This document shows positions 55,347-63,978 of a stretch of DNA of 64,000 bases, in pieces. Position 1 is the stretch's first letter. Each line of letters starts with the position of its first letter. The position numbers were made by a program, and so were the translations under genes. The DNA lies in the NCBI RefSeq assembly GCF_001485415.1, contig NZ_BCMQ01000007.1:140588-204587 (forward strand), read 5' to 3'. Source of the stretch: Myroides odoratimimus. Lineage in GTDB: Bacteria; Bacteroidota; Bacteroidia; Flavobacteriales; Flavobacteriaceae. The notes under the pieces are model-generated. The model had not been told where the DNA came from. It saw only the letters and a program-made list of their open reading frames with translations, and did no database searches.

Positions 55347-55375
55347 TTATAATGATAGTTTGTGTTATTGAAGAG

Positions 55376-55402
55376 TAAAGATAAGGTTTTTTGTAAGGGC
55401 AA
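55376..55402 (-). promoter_or_regulatory. fhs promoter
   Basis: On the minus strand TTG is followed after 16 nt by TATCTTTA, 30 nt before the fhs start. The rest of the 303-nt fhs-phnA gap holds no gene or clear structure. Confidence 0.6.
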
Positions 55403-55649
55403 TTATCGCTATTGTGCTTAATTAAAGAAGGGATAGGTATTATGGCGAATTGTGTAATGAAAACCAAGATATATAAGTCGAAACCATAATTCTAGGATTC
55501 AATTTTTAGAAGCAATCTAAAAAATTAAGTGTTTTGTTAAATTCATATCTGTGTAGTGCAAATGGTTTAATTACTGAAGTGTTTTATTGTTTTTTATATC
55601 TAAATAATAACATATATCTTTACAACTTTAATAATATATTGTTTTATAA

Positions 55650-56231
55650 ATGAAGACTGAAGCACAATTAATAGAAAGAAGTGGTAATAAATGCGAACTA
55701 TGTGAGGCAACTGGACATTTAAATGTATATGAAGTACCACCTGCAGCAGCTAATGAAGCAGATAGAGAAATCTATATTTGTGATACTTGTTTAGAGCAAG
55801 TAGAGAAGAAAGCTGAATTAGATGCTAATCACTGGCAATGTCTTACTACATCAATGTGGAGTGAATTTCCAGCTGTACAAGTAGTAGCTTGGCGTATGCT
55901 GAACCGTTTCCGTAACGAAAGTTGGGCAGCAGATAGTTTAGAGATGATGTATTTAGACGATGAACTTTTAGAGTTTGCTAAACTTACAGGAGATCATACA
56001 GGGGATGGAAGTGTAGATCTTCATAAAGACTGTAATGGTAATGTATTAGTAGGAGGAGATACTGTGACATTAATTAAAGATCTTGATGTAAAAGGATCTA
56101 CTATTAATGCTAAGATTGGTACTGCTGTTAGAAATATCCGTTTAGTACACGATAATACAGAACAAATCGAAGGAAAGATAGATGGTCAACAAATCGTTAT
56201 CTTAACCAAGTTCGTAAAGAAACAAGCATAA
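55650..56231 (+). CDS. phnA: PhnA-type zinc-ribbon protein
   Basis: A 193-residue PhnA-family protein. The N-terminal zinc ribbon has Cys15/Cys18 and Cys44/Cys47. The C-terminal PhnA domain (about 125-190) has DCNGNVLVGGDTVTLIKDLDVKG and LVHDNTEQIEGKIDG. The middle region (about 60-120) is larger than in E. coli PhnA. Although named for alkylphosphonate genes, this family is widespread without phosphonate pathways and its function is not settled. It is a single-gene unit with a terminator. Confidence 0.92.
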   Translation: MKTEAQLIERSGNKCELCEATGHLNVYEVPPAAANEADREIYICDTCLEQVEKKAELDANHWQCLTTSMWSEFPAVQVVAWRMLNRFRNESWAADSLEMMYLDDELLEFAKLTGDHTGDGSVDLHKDCNGNVLVGGDTVTLIKDLDVKGSTINAKIGTAVRNIRLVHDNTEQIEGKIDGQQIVILTKFVKKQA

Positions 56232-56251
56232 TTAGCATATACTGATATAAC

Positions 56252-56283
56252 AGCCTCTTTGTTTTAGACTTAGAGGCTTTTTT
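56252..56283 (+). terminator. phnA terminator
   Basis: AGCCTCT / AGAGGCT stem with extra AGTCTAA inner pairing potential and a T run. Confidence 0.88.
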
Positions 56284-56301
56284 ATTGGCTTTTGGTAGCG
56301 G

Positions 56302-56372
56302 TGAGTCCGTAGTGAGCCCGTTATGAGTCCGTAGTGACTCCGTTAATTCTCGATAAATAACGCAGTCATTAC
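56302..56372. repeat. Four-unit 11-nt repeat array ending in a hairpin
   Basis: Four adjacent 11-mers at 56302-56345: TGAGTCCGTAG, TGAGCCCGTTA, TGAGTCCGTAG, TGACTCCGTTA, that is two near-identical 22-mers. The fourth unit with the end of the third forms the left arm of a hairpin (56331-56345) pairing with 56358-56372 around a 12-nt loop, with one mismatch. No gene lies in 56284-56495. Confidence 0.75.
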
Positions 56373-56495
56373 TTAGGTGTTATAGTAAGGTAATGCTGAT
56401 ATTGCAAAGGAAATAGGTACGGTACTAGATGAAACTAGAAGCCTGAGAGGGGCTTGGTAATTATGTTGAGAGTATATTTTAGTAGCATGAGAGGA

Positions 56496-56906
56496 TTAGA
56501 ATAAACTTAACCAAATAGGAACACTAAATTCTTCTAATAGATGTGCAAGTTTAGTTTCTTTATAAGTTTCTCTTGTGAGCCACTTGGCTTCCGCTATTTC
56601 TGAAGCTACTTCTAGCGTTTGATGATTGATTATAATATGATAGATATGAGCTTTCACTATAGTATTCTTTTCATTCACAGCTTCTGTACTATGTGTACCC
56701 AGTAGGGTTAGTTCATTTGTGTTTACTGTTAAGTTTAGCTCTTCTTTTAACTCTCTTACTAAGGCTTGTTCAGGAGTTTCTCCTTTTTCGATTTTACCAC
56801 CTGCCATCATATAATAGGTAGACGTTTTTTTGCGTACAGTCAGTAATCGGTTATCTTGATCTGTTATTAATGCTGATGCTAAATATAGAATAGTAGGAGT
56901 TGTCAT
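56496..56906 (-). CDS. NUDIX hydrolase
   Basis: About 136 residues with a NUDIX box GGKIEKGETPEQALVREL-KEEL: the conserved glutamates for metal binding are present, and only the final Gly of the box is replaced by Leu-Asn. NUDIX enzymes hydrolyse nucleoside diphosphates linked to another group; the substrate here is unknown. The ATG at 56906 (MTTPTILYLASAL) is used because the promoter lies between it and an upstream in-frame start at 56999. No operon partner. Confidence 0.9.
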   Translation of the reverse strand: MTTPTILYLASALITDQDNRLLTVRKKTSTYYMMAGGKIEKGETPEQALVRELKEELNLTVNTNELTLLGTHSTEAVNEKNTIVKAHIYHIIINHQTLEVASEIAEAKWLTRETYKETKLAHLLEEFSVPIWLSLF

Positions 56907-56927
56907 ATTAGACAGTTTTTTAAAATG

Positions 56928-56959
56928 TAAAGATAGTATTATTAAAAATAACTGTTCAA
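56928..56959 (-). promoter_or_regulatory. Promoter of the NUDIX gene
   Basis: On the minus strand TTG, 21-nt spacer, TATCTTTA. Placement fixes the start codon choice at 56906. Confidence 0.65.
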
Positions 56960-57283
56960 TCATGTTTTGCGAAACTTTATCTTGAGTAAAACAGTACAAA
57001 AAGGTTAATTAAAGAAGAATAAGTACTAAAATTAAATGGTTAATATTTAAATAATTAGTCGTCCATTTAGTAAAGTTTATTACTTTTACCAACGAAATAA
57101 ATGAATTACATATATCAATCGACTTAAATGATAAAAAAAATATAAGTTTGTTGTGGAAATATGTTTTTCAATAAAAAAATATTTTATCTTTATTCTATCA
57201 AAGTAATTACTAATATAGAATAAGATTTAGTGTATTACATTAGTTTTAATTTTTAAAATCCGTAAGCCTGATAAGAGGCGAAA

Positions 57284-57877
57284 ATGAACATCACAATGGT
57301 AAAAGAAGAATTTACTGCATTATTTAAAGGGTATAAAGTACCTAATGAAATTAAAAGTTTATTGGAATTTCAGACATCTGAGAATATTCCATCTTATTAT
57401 TCTAACGCTATCTATTTAATAGACGAGGATCCAGGAATCATCGAATCTATTTCAGAAGAAGAAGAATTTGTAAATTCGTTTGTTCCTTTTGCAGAGGCTA
57501 ATAGTACTGGTAGTATTTTTGCTTTTTGGGTACAGGATAAAGCGGTAAAAAGTTTGGATAACTGTCCTATCGTTGTTTTTGGTGATGAAGGTGGAGTTTT
57601 TATCGTTGCTAAGAATATCAAAGAGCTATTACAGATATCAGCTTATGATGTGGAAGCAGTTGTGTTTATGGAAGAATTCTATTTCCCTGATAAAGAGGAA
57701 CTGATAGAAGAAGGAGAATTCGATGCTGCAGAGTTCAATAAAGAATTCTTAGATTGGCTTCGTACTGATGCGAAATTAAAACCAATTCTTACAATAGAAG
57801 CTATAGATGAAGTGATTGCAAATGCACAAGATCAATTTGCTGATGAGTTAGAGCAATTTATAGCAAAGTTTGCATAA
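57284..57877 (+). CDS. SUKH (SMI1/KNR4)-like protein
   Basis: A 197-residue acidic soluble protein. The pattern FAFWVQDKAVKSLDNCPIVVFGDEGGVFIVAKNIKELLQIS resembles SMI1/KNR4-type (SUKH) proteins, which include many immunity proteins for polymorphic toxins. No toxin gene is nearby, so it may be an orphan immunity protein or a housekeeping relative. A 284-nt AT-rich upstream region contains a possible -7 element TATCTTTA (57185-57192). Terminator downstream. The family call is tentative. Confidence 0.65.
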   Translation: MNITMVKEEFTALFKGYKVPNEIKSLLEFQTSENIPSYYSNAIYLIDEDPGIIESISEEEEFVNSFVPFAEANSTGSIFAFWVQDKAVKSLDNCPIVVFGDEGGVFIVAKNIKELLQISAYDVEAVVFMEEFYFPDKEELIEEGEFDAAEFNKEFLDWLRTDAKLKPILTIEAIDEVIANAQDQFADELEQFIAKFA

Positions 57878-57905
57878 GTATAAAAGAAATAAGATAAGTA
57901 TAATG

Positions 57906-57932
57906 AAAAGAGAGGAATTTCCTCTCTTTTTT
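57906..57932 (+). terminator. Terminator of the SUKH-like gene
   Basis: AAAAGAGAGGA-ATT-TCCTCTCTTTT hairpin with a T run. Confidence 0.9.
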
Positions 57933-57984
57933 GTTATAGATATGTTAATAAAAATAACTATCTTGCTCAACAAAATAAAAAAAT

Positions 57985-58338
57985 ATGGAATTTAATCAAT
58001 TTGAAAATCAAGTTACAGAACAACGTGAGAAGCCTAATAACTATATGGGGCTGTCTATTACTTCTACAGTATTAGGTATGTGTTCTTTCTGGTGTATTGG
58101 GTTAATATTAGGTATTATCGCTATCGTAATGTCTAGTCAGTCTACTAGTAAATATAATAATGGTGAGTATGAGGCTTCTGTTAAAGCAGCTAGTACAGCG
58201 AAGAAATTAGCTTTAGTAGCTATTTTATTATTTGTAATCGCTATTGGTAAAGCTGTTTTTGATATTGTGAATGCAGGAGGTATTAATGCATACTTCGAAA
58301 CAATTATGGAGCAAGTGAGAGCAGCTCAAAATATGTAA
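57985..58338 (+). CDS. CD225/dispanin-family membrane protein
   Basis: A 117-residue protein with two membrane helices (about 20-49 and 73-95). The conserved intervening loop SSQSTSKYNNGEYEASVKAASTAKK carries the Gly-Asp/Glu and Ala-Ser-Lys pattern of CD225/dispanin proteins (related to eukaryotic IFITM proteins). The bacterial function is unknown. The DUF2752 gene starts 9 nt downstream, a pairing I believe is common in Bacteroidota. Confidence 0.88.
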   Translation: MEFNQFENQVTEQREKPNNYMGLSITSTVLGMCSFWCIGLILGIIAIVMSSQSTSKYNNGEYEASVKAASTAKKLALVAILLFVIAIGKAVFDIVNAGGINAYFETIMEQVRAAQNM

Positions 58339-58347
58339 TAGACTATA

Positions 58348-58725
58348 ATGAAGAATTGGATACTTAGAATCATATTTCTAATAATTCCTCTTTTTGGATT
58401 ATATTATTACTATCAGTTTTTTGGGAGTGGTGATAATGGTGGTCTATCGTGTATGTTCTATCGTGAGACAGGATGGTTATGCCCTGGATGTGGAGGACAG
58501 CGTGCCTTGCATGCATTACTACATGGACATTTTAGAGAGGCTATAGAATATAATGTAATGATATTAGTATACTTTCCTCTACTTGCTTTTTTATATATAG
58601 CATTAGTGGAAGTGTATATTGTAAAGAATGATAAGTTTTTGCAGAAATATGCTATTCCGAATTGGTTTGCCTATTCTTTTCTAGCACTTATTATTGTATT
58701 CTTTATAGTCAGAAATATATGGTAA
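58348..58725 (+). CDS. DUF2752 membrane protein
   Basis: A 125-residue protein with three hydrophobic segments (about 5-24, 66-90, 103-123) and the DUF2752 signature WLCPGCGGQRALHALLHGHF (residues about 42-61). The two cysteines CPGC could bind metal or form a disulfide. Function unknown. Cotranscribed with the CD225 gene upstream. Confidence 0.9.
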   Translation: MKNWILRIIFLIIPLFGLYYYYQFFGSGDNGGLSCMFYRETGWLCPGCGGQRALHALLHGHFREAIEYNVMILVYFPLLAFLYIALVEVYIVKNDKFLQKYAIPNWFAYSFLALIIVFFIVRNIW

Positions 58726-58728
58726 AGT

Positions 58729-58760
58729 AAAAAGCCCCTTAGTTAATCTAAGGGGCTTTT
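58729..58760. terminator. Bidirectional intrinsic terminator
   Basis: AAAAGCCCCTTAG / CTAAGGGGCTTTT with a short loop and T runs both ways; it ends the CD225-DUF2752 operon and may stop the remnant gene on the minus strand. Confidence 0.92.
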
Positions 58761-58783
58761 GTATTTATAAGAAGATTAGGTTC

Positions 58784-59401
58784 TTATTTATCTTTAAAAG
58801 TGCGTAGTTCATTTTTATATACATAGTATATACTACTTGTGATAGGGTCTATTTCGTATAGAGGTCTATTGTTATCAATAGCTATTTTATCTACTTCTTT
58901 ACCGTCTTTCTTTCTCACTTTGACTAGTTGTGTAGTTTCTCCTTCAGTACCTCTAGCGAATACATAAGCGTATTCAGCAGTTTGTTTAAGAGCATTAAAT
59001 CTACTTTGTACCAATGGAGTGATAGTACTATTCAGGTCATTCATAAGGGACTGTTGAGTATTTAGTGTTTTTTGTGCTTTAGCACGATCTTTCTCACTGA
59101 ATACATAGTCTTTGCTTTCTATTACTTGACCATTAGCATTGCGATAAGATACAGAATAGGTCGCACTTGTTATGGCTTGGTTTTTAGCATTCATAGCCCC
59201 CATATAAGCATTACCAGCTATAGACGCTGATTTTAGTAAACGTCTTCCTGCTTCTCCTGGTTCTTTATACGTGTTGTGGTATATAACATTTCCATCTTGA
59301 CCAACTCCGATAACATCGTTTTGCCCAATGATACAGATTACACCATCGATGACTTCTAGACTAGTAATTAAATTGTTGTTATATATAGTTAATAGATGTT
59401 G
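58784..59401 (-). pseudogene. 5'-truncated remnant of a secreted beta-propeller-like protein gene
   Basis: The minus-strand frame is open for 206 codons from a stop at 59402-59404 to the TAA at 58784, but the part before 59203 has no usable ATG, GTG or TTG start. That upstream part is clearly protein-like: LEVIDGVICIIGQNDVIGVGQ, DGNVIYHNTYKEPGEAGRR, LLKSASIAGNAYMGAMN. The rest reads as a soluble segment with repeated beta strands (TTQLVKVRKKDGKEVDKIAIDN, YEIDPITSSIYYVYKNEL). It looks like the 3' third of a larger gene whose 5' part has been lost. A shorter version could start at ATG 59203, but this would cut a conserved-looking strand. I do not know the family. Confidence 0.7.
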
Positions 59402-59404
59402 TCA

Positions 59405-60003
59405 TTAAAACTGTATGGAGTAAAGTTTTATTATGTTTTTTTTAACAGAATTGATTCAAAAAAATGATTGTATTATTTTTTATCTAAAATTTTACTATTT
59501 ATCGAATAAAAGAGACGAAATAATAGGCTCTTATAGTTACAGTTTTTTTTATTATATTGAAATATGTTTAAAAAAAGCTGTAGTTTGGAATATTATTGCT
59601 GAATATTTATTTATTCTTTTTTACTTTTACTTATTTGATATTGTTAATTATTGTCGTAGTTTTATATATTATTTAGATCAGTGTTGTGTTAAAGTGACTT
59701 TATTTGGCATTTTTTTGATTATATTTTTCTGTTTTAAAACAATGGCAAAATAAAAAATATAGAAGTTTAGTGCTCTGAGGTAAAAGTGTGAAAAAATAAA
59801 GTGATGTAGGGTATTGATATATTTTTAAGAGAAATTATTTTTAGGAAATAGGAGATTTTATTATTCGTTTTTTTAAAAAAAATAAGAAAAGGGAATGAAA
59901 GTTGTGGTGTGTAGTTTAGAACGATATGAGTTATCTATCTCTGATATAGAATAGAAGATTGGTTTAAAAAAGTAGAAGTTGATTAATTATAATTATAGTA
60001 ACC
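59405..60003. other. Very AT-rich region, no supported gene
   Basis: About 600 nt with long A/T runs, between the gene remnant and asparaginase. The only reading frame (59433-59753, +) is rich in Phe, Tyr and Ile as expected for random AT-rich DNA. I see no RNA gene, repeat or insertion-sequence end. It may be decayed DNA left by the event that truncated the neighbouring gene. Confidence 0.5.
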
Positions 60004-61074
60004 ATGAAAAAGGTATTTAGTTTAATGTTCGGTGTATTGTTAGCATTTCAAATGCAAGCTCAGACTAAAGGAGCTTCAAATACATCAAAGGATGAACCTC
60101 GTGTGATTATCCTTGCAACAGGAGGAACAATAGCAGGGTCAGGAGAGTCGGCAACGAAGGCAGCTTATACTGCAGGTAAAATTCCGATTGAGAATCTTCT
60201 AAATGCTGTACCTGAGATGCATAAGTTTGGCAAAGTTAAAGGGGAACAGATTGCTCAGATTGGTAGTCAAGATATGAATATTGAAACTTGGTTGAAATTA
60301 AGTAATCGTATTAATGAGATATTCGAGAAAGACGAGGCTGATGGAGTAGTGATCACTCATGGAACGGATACCCAAGAGGAGACTGCTTATTTTTTAGAAT
60401 TGACTATTAATTCTAATAAGCCTGTGGTATTAGTGGGAGCGATGAGACCTGCGACAGCGATGAGTCAAGATGGGAATAGAAACTTATTAGATGCTGTGAT
60501 GGTGGCTGCATCTCCTGAAAGTAAAGAAGCAGGGGTGGTGATTGCAATGAATGAAGCAGTATTTGCAGCTAGAGATGTCACAAAAACAGTGACAACTAAT
60601 ATGGCTACATTTCAATCTAGAAATTTTGGACCAATAGGATTGATCTTTGATGGGAAAGTGAGTTACTACTATAAAACATTGAGATCTCCAGAGAAGAAGT
60701 TTAATGTAAAGGGATTAACTAAACTTCCTCAGGTAGAAATCGTTTACGGTTATGCTGATGCTAGTCCTAGAGCAGTGACTGCTGCCAAAGAAGAAGGTGT
60801 AGCTGGTATAGTATACGCTGGTATGGGGAATGGTAACTTTAATGCTCCTGTAGGAGATGCTTTAATAGCAGCTGCAAAATCAGGTATTATAGTTTGTCGT
60901 TCAGCAAGAGCTGGAGCAGGTAGAGTGACTTTATTTAATGAGGTGGATGATAATGCGCTTGGTTTTGTGGTAGCAGATGATTTAAGTCCTCAGAAAGCTA
61001 GAATCTTATTAATGTTAGCACTTACTGAGACCAAAGATAGAGCTGTGATTCAAGATATGTTCTTCAAATATTAA
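60004..61074 (+). CDS. ansB: Type II L-asparaginase, periplasmic
   Basis: A 356-residue enzyme with a signal peptide (residues 1-20, ending QMQAQ), so it works in the periplasm, converting asparagine to aspartate and ammonia. The active-site threonines are Thr42 in ATGGTIAGS and Thr121 in THGTDTQEE; both conserved motifs are intact. The length fits type II (high-affinity) enzymes. The next gene, a DcuA-type carrier, can take up the aspartate produced. A hairpin terminator between them could be partial. Confidence 0.96.
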   Translation: MKKVFSLMFGVLLAFQMQAQTKGASNTSKDEPRVIILATGGTIAGSGESATKAAYTAGKIPIENLLNAVPEMHKFGKVKGEQIAQIGSQDMNIETWLKLSNRINEIFEKDEADGVVITHGTDTQEETAYFLELTINSNKPVVLVGAMRPATAMSQDGNRNLLDAVMVAASPESKEAGVVIAMNEAVFAARDVTKTVTTNMATFQSRNFGPIGLIFDGKVSYYYKTLRSPEKKFNVKGLTKLPQVEIVYGYADASPRAVTAAKEEGVAGIVYAGMGNGNFNAPVGDALIAAAKSGIIVCRSARAGAGRVTLFNEVDDNALGFVVADDLSPQKARILLMLALTETKDRAVIQDMFFKY

Positions 61075-61103
61075 AAGAGATAAGTTATAACCATTAATAT
61101 AAG

Positions 61104-61145
61104 AGGAGCGCCTACTGAATGTATATACAGTGTAGCGCTCCTTTT
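61104..61145 (+). terminator. Terminator after asparaginase
   Basis: AGGAGCGC / GCGCTCCT stem with inner CTAC...GTAG pairing and TTTT. Confidence 0.8.
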
Positions 61146-61187
61146 ATATAGAATCTATACTAAAGGTATAATTAAAATTTTGTGGCT

Positions 61188-62534
61188 ATGTTACTATTAC
61201 AGTTCTGCATCTTGATAGGAATGATTCTTATCGGATCGCAAATGAAAGGAATTGGTCTTGGTGTTATGGGAATGGTTGGCTTAAGTATATTCGTATTTGT
61301 ATTCGGTATGCGTCCTGGCGACCCTCCTATAGATGTAATGCTTGTGATTATGGCAATTGTGTCTACAGCTGCTACACTTCAAGCCTGTGGTGGACTTGAT
61401 TACTTAGTACAATTAGCGGAAAAAGTGATTCGAAGTAACCCTTCTAATATTGTGTTTATCGCACCATTTACGGTTTATTTCTTTTGCCTTTTTGCTGGTA
61501 CAGCGCACTTACTATATTCTTTATTACCTATTATTTCTGAGGTAGCAGCTAAAAAGAGAATTAGACCTGAGCGCCCTTTAAGTATATCAGTTATCGCTTC
61601 TCACTTAGCTATAACAGGAAGTCCGATGAGTGCCGCGACAGCTGCTTTTGCAGGAGCTAGTATTTTAGCTTATCAAGGAGCTTTGATAGATATTATGAAG
61701 GTGTGTATACCAGCTTGTCTTATTGGTATTTTAATAGGTTGTTTATCTGTTCTTAAGAAAGGGAAAGAGTTAGAAGATGATCCTATATTTATTGAGAAGA
61801 TGAGAGACCCTGAGTTTGCTAAAAGTCTTGATGCAGACGAGGTAGGAGAGAAAAAAGAGTTAAAAAAAGGAGCGAAGAGTTCTGTTGTTATATTTTCTAT
61901 AGCAGTGTTATTAATTGTTCTAGCGGGTGCTTTTCCTCAATTACTTCCTGTGTTTGAACCTGGGGCTGTAAGCTTAGTGCTTAAGGCTAATGGAGAACTA
62001 CAGATGGTAGCAGTGATAAGTATGATTACATTGACTGCGTCTGCTCTAATGATGATTACGACCAAGACAAGTGCTATAGCAGTGACAAAGGTTAGTCTCT
62101 TTAGTTCTATGGCTACTGCGGTAGTCTCTGTGTTTGGGGTAGTATGGATGAGCTCTACTTTTATGGCGCATAATGAGGTGGTGATAAAAGCATTTATGAC
62201 CGATGTGGTTTCTGCATATCCGTGGACTTTTGCTATTGCTGTATTTATTTTAGGTGCCTTGATGTTTAGTCAAGCAGCTACAACTAAAACGATGATGCCT
62301 CTAGGGGTGTCTTTAGGATTGTCTAATCCAGCGTTGATTGCAATTTTCCCAGCAGTAAATGCGGATTTCGTATTACCAGGTTATCCAACATTGCTAGCAG
62401 CAATTAATTTTGATAGAACAGGAAGTACTAAAATCGGGAAGTTTGTAGTGAATCACAGTTTTATGATTCCAGGGTTAGTTGCTATAGGTGTTGCAGTAAC
62501 AGCCGGTTTCTTATTAGGAGCTATATTATTATAA
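61188..62534 (+). CDS. dcuA: Anaerobic C4-dicarboxylate transporter, DcuA/DcuB family
   Basis: A 449-residue inner-membrane carrier with about ten helices, close to DcuA in pattern (GMRPGDPPIDVMLVIMAIVSTAATLQACGG, SHLAITGSPMSAATAAF, GSTKIGKFVVNHSFMIPG). It exchanges aspartate, fumarate or succinate. I set the start at ATG 61188; a GTG two codons earlier (61182) is an alternative. Located between periplasmic asparaginase and a porin, it probably imports aspartate from asparagine breakdown, possibly in exchange for succinate (inference). Confidence 0.94.
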   Translation: MLLLQFCILIGMILIGSQMKGIGLGVMGMVGLSIFVFVFGMRPGDPPIDVMLVIMAIVSTAATLQACGGLDYLVQLAEKVIRSNPSNIVFIAPFTVYFFCLFAGTAHLLYSLLPIISEVAAKKRIRPERPLSISVIASHLAITGSPMSAATAAFAGASILAYQGALIDIMKVCIPACLIGILIGCLSVLKKGKELEDDPIFIEKMRDPEFAKSLDADEVGEKKELKKGAKSSVVIFSIAVLLIVLAGAFPQLLPVFEPGAVSLVLKANGELQMVAVISMITLTASALMMITTKTSAIAVTKVSLFSSMATAVVSVFGVVWMSSTFMAHNEVVIKAFMTDVVSAYPWTFAIAVFILGALMFSQAATTKTMMPLGVSLGLSNPALIAIFPAVNADFVLPGYPTLLAAINFDRTGSTKIGKFVVNHSFMIPGLVAIGVAVTAGFLLGAILL

Positions 62535-62558
62535 AAAATGAAGAATTAAATAAAAAAA

Positions 62559-63752
62559 ATGAAAATGAAAAAGGCATTATTATTAATGACGATGTTTGTA
62601 AGTGCGGGAGCAATGGCTCAGGAACCGCAATCTTCTACAGACACAATAGTAAAACCTATTATCCCCGTCGAGAAAGTAGGATTGTTAAAAAATATAGACG
62701 TTCTATTTCATACTAGAGTAGGGTTTGAGAGTTATTTTGATAACGGAACTTTTACAAACTCTGAGTTTGATAATAATCAAGCACGTATTGAGATAAAGGG
62801 GAAAATACATGATCGAGTGTATTTTAGATTTAGGAATAGATATACTCAGAAATCTGAAATAGGAACTAAAGATCATATCGAAAGAGGGGTTGATATGGCA
62901 TTTGTTGGAATTTACCTTGATCCTAAGACTAGATTAGACATTGGTAAGATGAGTACTGACTGGGGAGGATTTGAGTTTGATTTAAATCCAATCGAGATTT
63001 TACAGTATAATGATATATTGCAACATGCTGATAATTTCTTGACAGGAGTTGGGGTTACACATACTCTGGATAATGGGCATTCTTTTGGATTGCAAGTGCT
63101 AAATTCTAGAACACAGCATTTTGAAGACCAGTATCAGGATTTTGATATTACTAATATAGAAAAAGCAAAAATGCCTTTAGCTTTTGTTACGAATTGGAGA
63201 GGTAATTTCTTTGGTGGTAAGTTCCAAACAAATTATAGTTATAGTTACTTTCAAGAAGCCAAAAGTAAAGTGATGAACTATGTGTCCCTTGGTCATAAGT
63301 ATCAAGATGATAAATTAACCATTATGTATGACTTCCAGTATAGCAAGGAAGATCTAGATCGTAAAGGGATGGTTAGTTATATGGTGAATAATACCTTAGC
63401 AGATGGTGTTAAAGGACATGTGAGTGAAAATGTAGCTTATATGGATAACTGGATTAAGGCAGATTACTTAGTTACTCCTAAGTTAAATTTATCATTAACA
63501 TTGATGACTAGTAACGCTTATGGTAAGAATATAGAGAGTACTACAAGTGGTACAGATCGCTTGAGAACAAGTTATGGTTTTATACCAACAGTACAGTATA
63601 TACCATTTAAGGATATTAATGTGAGGTTCTTTGTGTCTTATGTAGGAAGATATTACAATTACTCATCTTATGCTAAGAATAATTTAGGATTAGAAAATTA
63701 TAATACAGGAAGATTGACAATAGGATTTGTTGCTCCTTTATTGATACTATAA
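62559..63752 (+). CDS. Outer-membrane porin (OprO/OprP-like)
   Basis: A 397-residue protein with a signal peptide (cleaved after AMAQ), a short linker, and a beta barrel of the Porin_O_P type (strands such as ARIEIKGKIHDRVYFRFRNRY, MDFAFVGIYLDP-like, LTIMYDFQYSKED, ending FVAPLLIL). It lies 24 nt after the DcuA-type carrier and is probably cotranscribed with it, so it may let amino acids or dicarboxylates cross the outer membrane. The specific substrate is not shown by sequence. Confidence 0.88.
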   Translation: MKMKKALLLMTMFVSAGAMAQEPQSSTDTIVKPIIPVEKVGLLKNIDVLFHTRVGFESYFDNGTFTNSEFDNNQARIEIKGKIHDRVYFRFRNRYTQKSEIGTKDHIERGVDMAFVGIYLDPKTRLDIGKMSTDWGGFEFDLNPIEILQYNDILQHADNFLTGVGVTHTLDNGHSFGLQVLNSRTQHFEDQYQDFDITNIEKAKMPLAFVTNWRGNFFGGKFQTNYSYSYFQEAKSKVMNYVSLGHKYQDDKLTIMYDFQYSKEDLDRKGMVSYMVNNTLADGVKGHVSENVAYMDNWIKADYLVTPKLNLSLTLMTSNAYGKNIESTTSGTDRLRTSYGFIPTVQYIPFKDINVRFFVSYVGRYYNYSSYAKNNLGLENYNTGRLTIGFVAPLLIL

Positions 63753-63774
63753 TAAATATGTCATAATAATAAGT

Positions 63775-63812
63775 ATAAGCTCTAAGTCTACTGACTTAGA
63801 GCTTATCTTTTT
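63775..63812 (+). terminator. Terminator of the dcuA-porin operon
   Basis: A 14-bp perfect stem (ATAAGCTCTAAGTC and its complement) around a TACT loop, followed by a T run at 63808-63812. Confidence 0.93.
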
Positions 63813-63836
63813 TATAGGAGTAGCTCAATAGCGCCT

Positions 63837-63926
63837 TACTATATATACTAGAGCACAATATTAAATATATTTCGCCCTCTAGCGTTACGTATATATAGTA
63901 TAGAGACGCCATAAGGTTATAACCTT
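63837..63926. repeat. Interrupted inverted repeat and palindrome cluster
   Basis: TACTATATATAC (63837-63848) and TAGAG (63849-63853) pair with CTCTA (63877-63881) and GTATATATAGTA (63889-63900); a 7-nt bulge GCGTTAC separates the right-hand arms. A perfect 14-nt palindrome AAGGTTATAACCTT follows at 63913-63926. No gene is present until the frame at 63979. Confidence 0.6.
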
Positions 63927-63978
63927 TAAAAAAAGATAAAAAAACTTTTGCTCGTAAAAGGTAATATAATAGAGAGTT

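Noticed and set aside
59433..59753. 106-codon reading frame on the plus strand in the AT-rich region
   Set aside because: Composition is dominated by Phe, Tyr and Ile as expected of AT-rich noncoding DNA, there is no promoter or start context, and it resembles no family I know.
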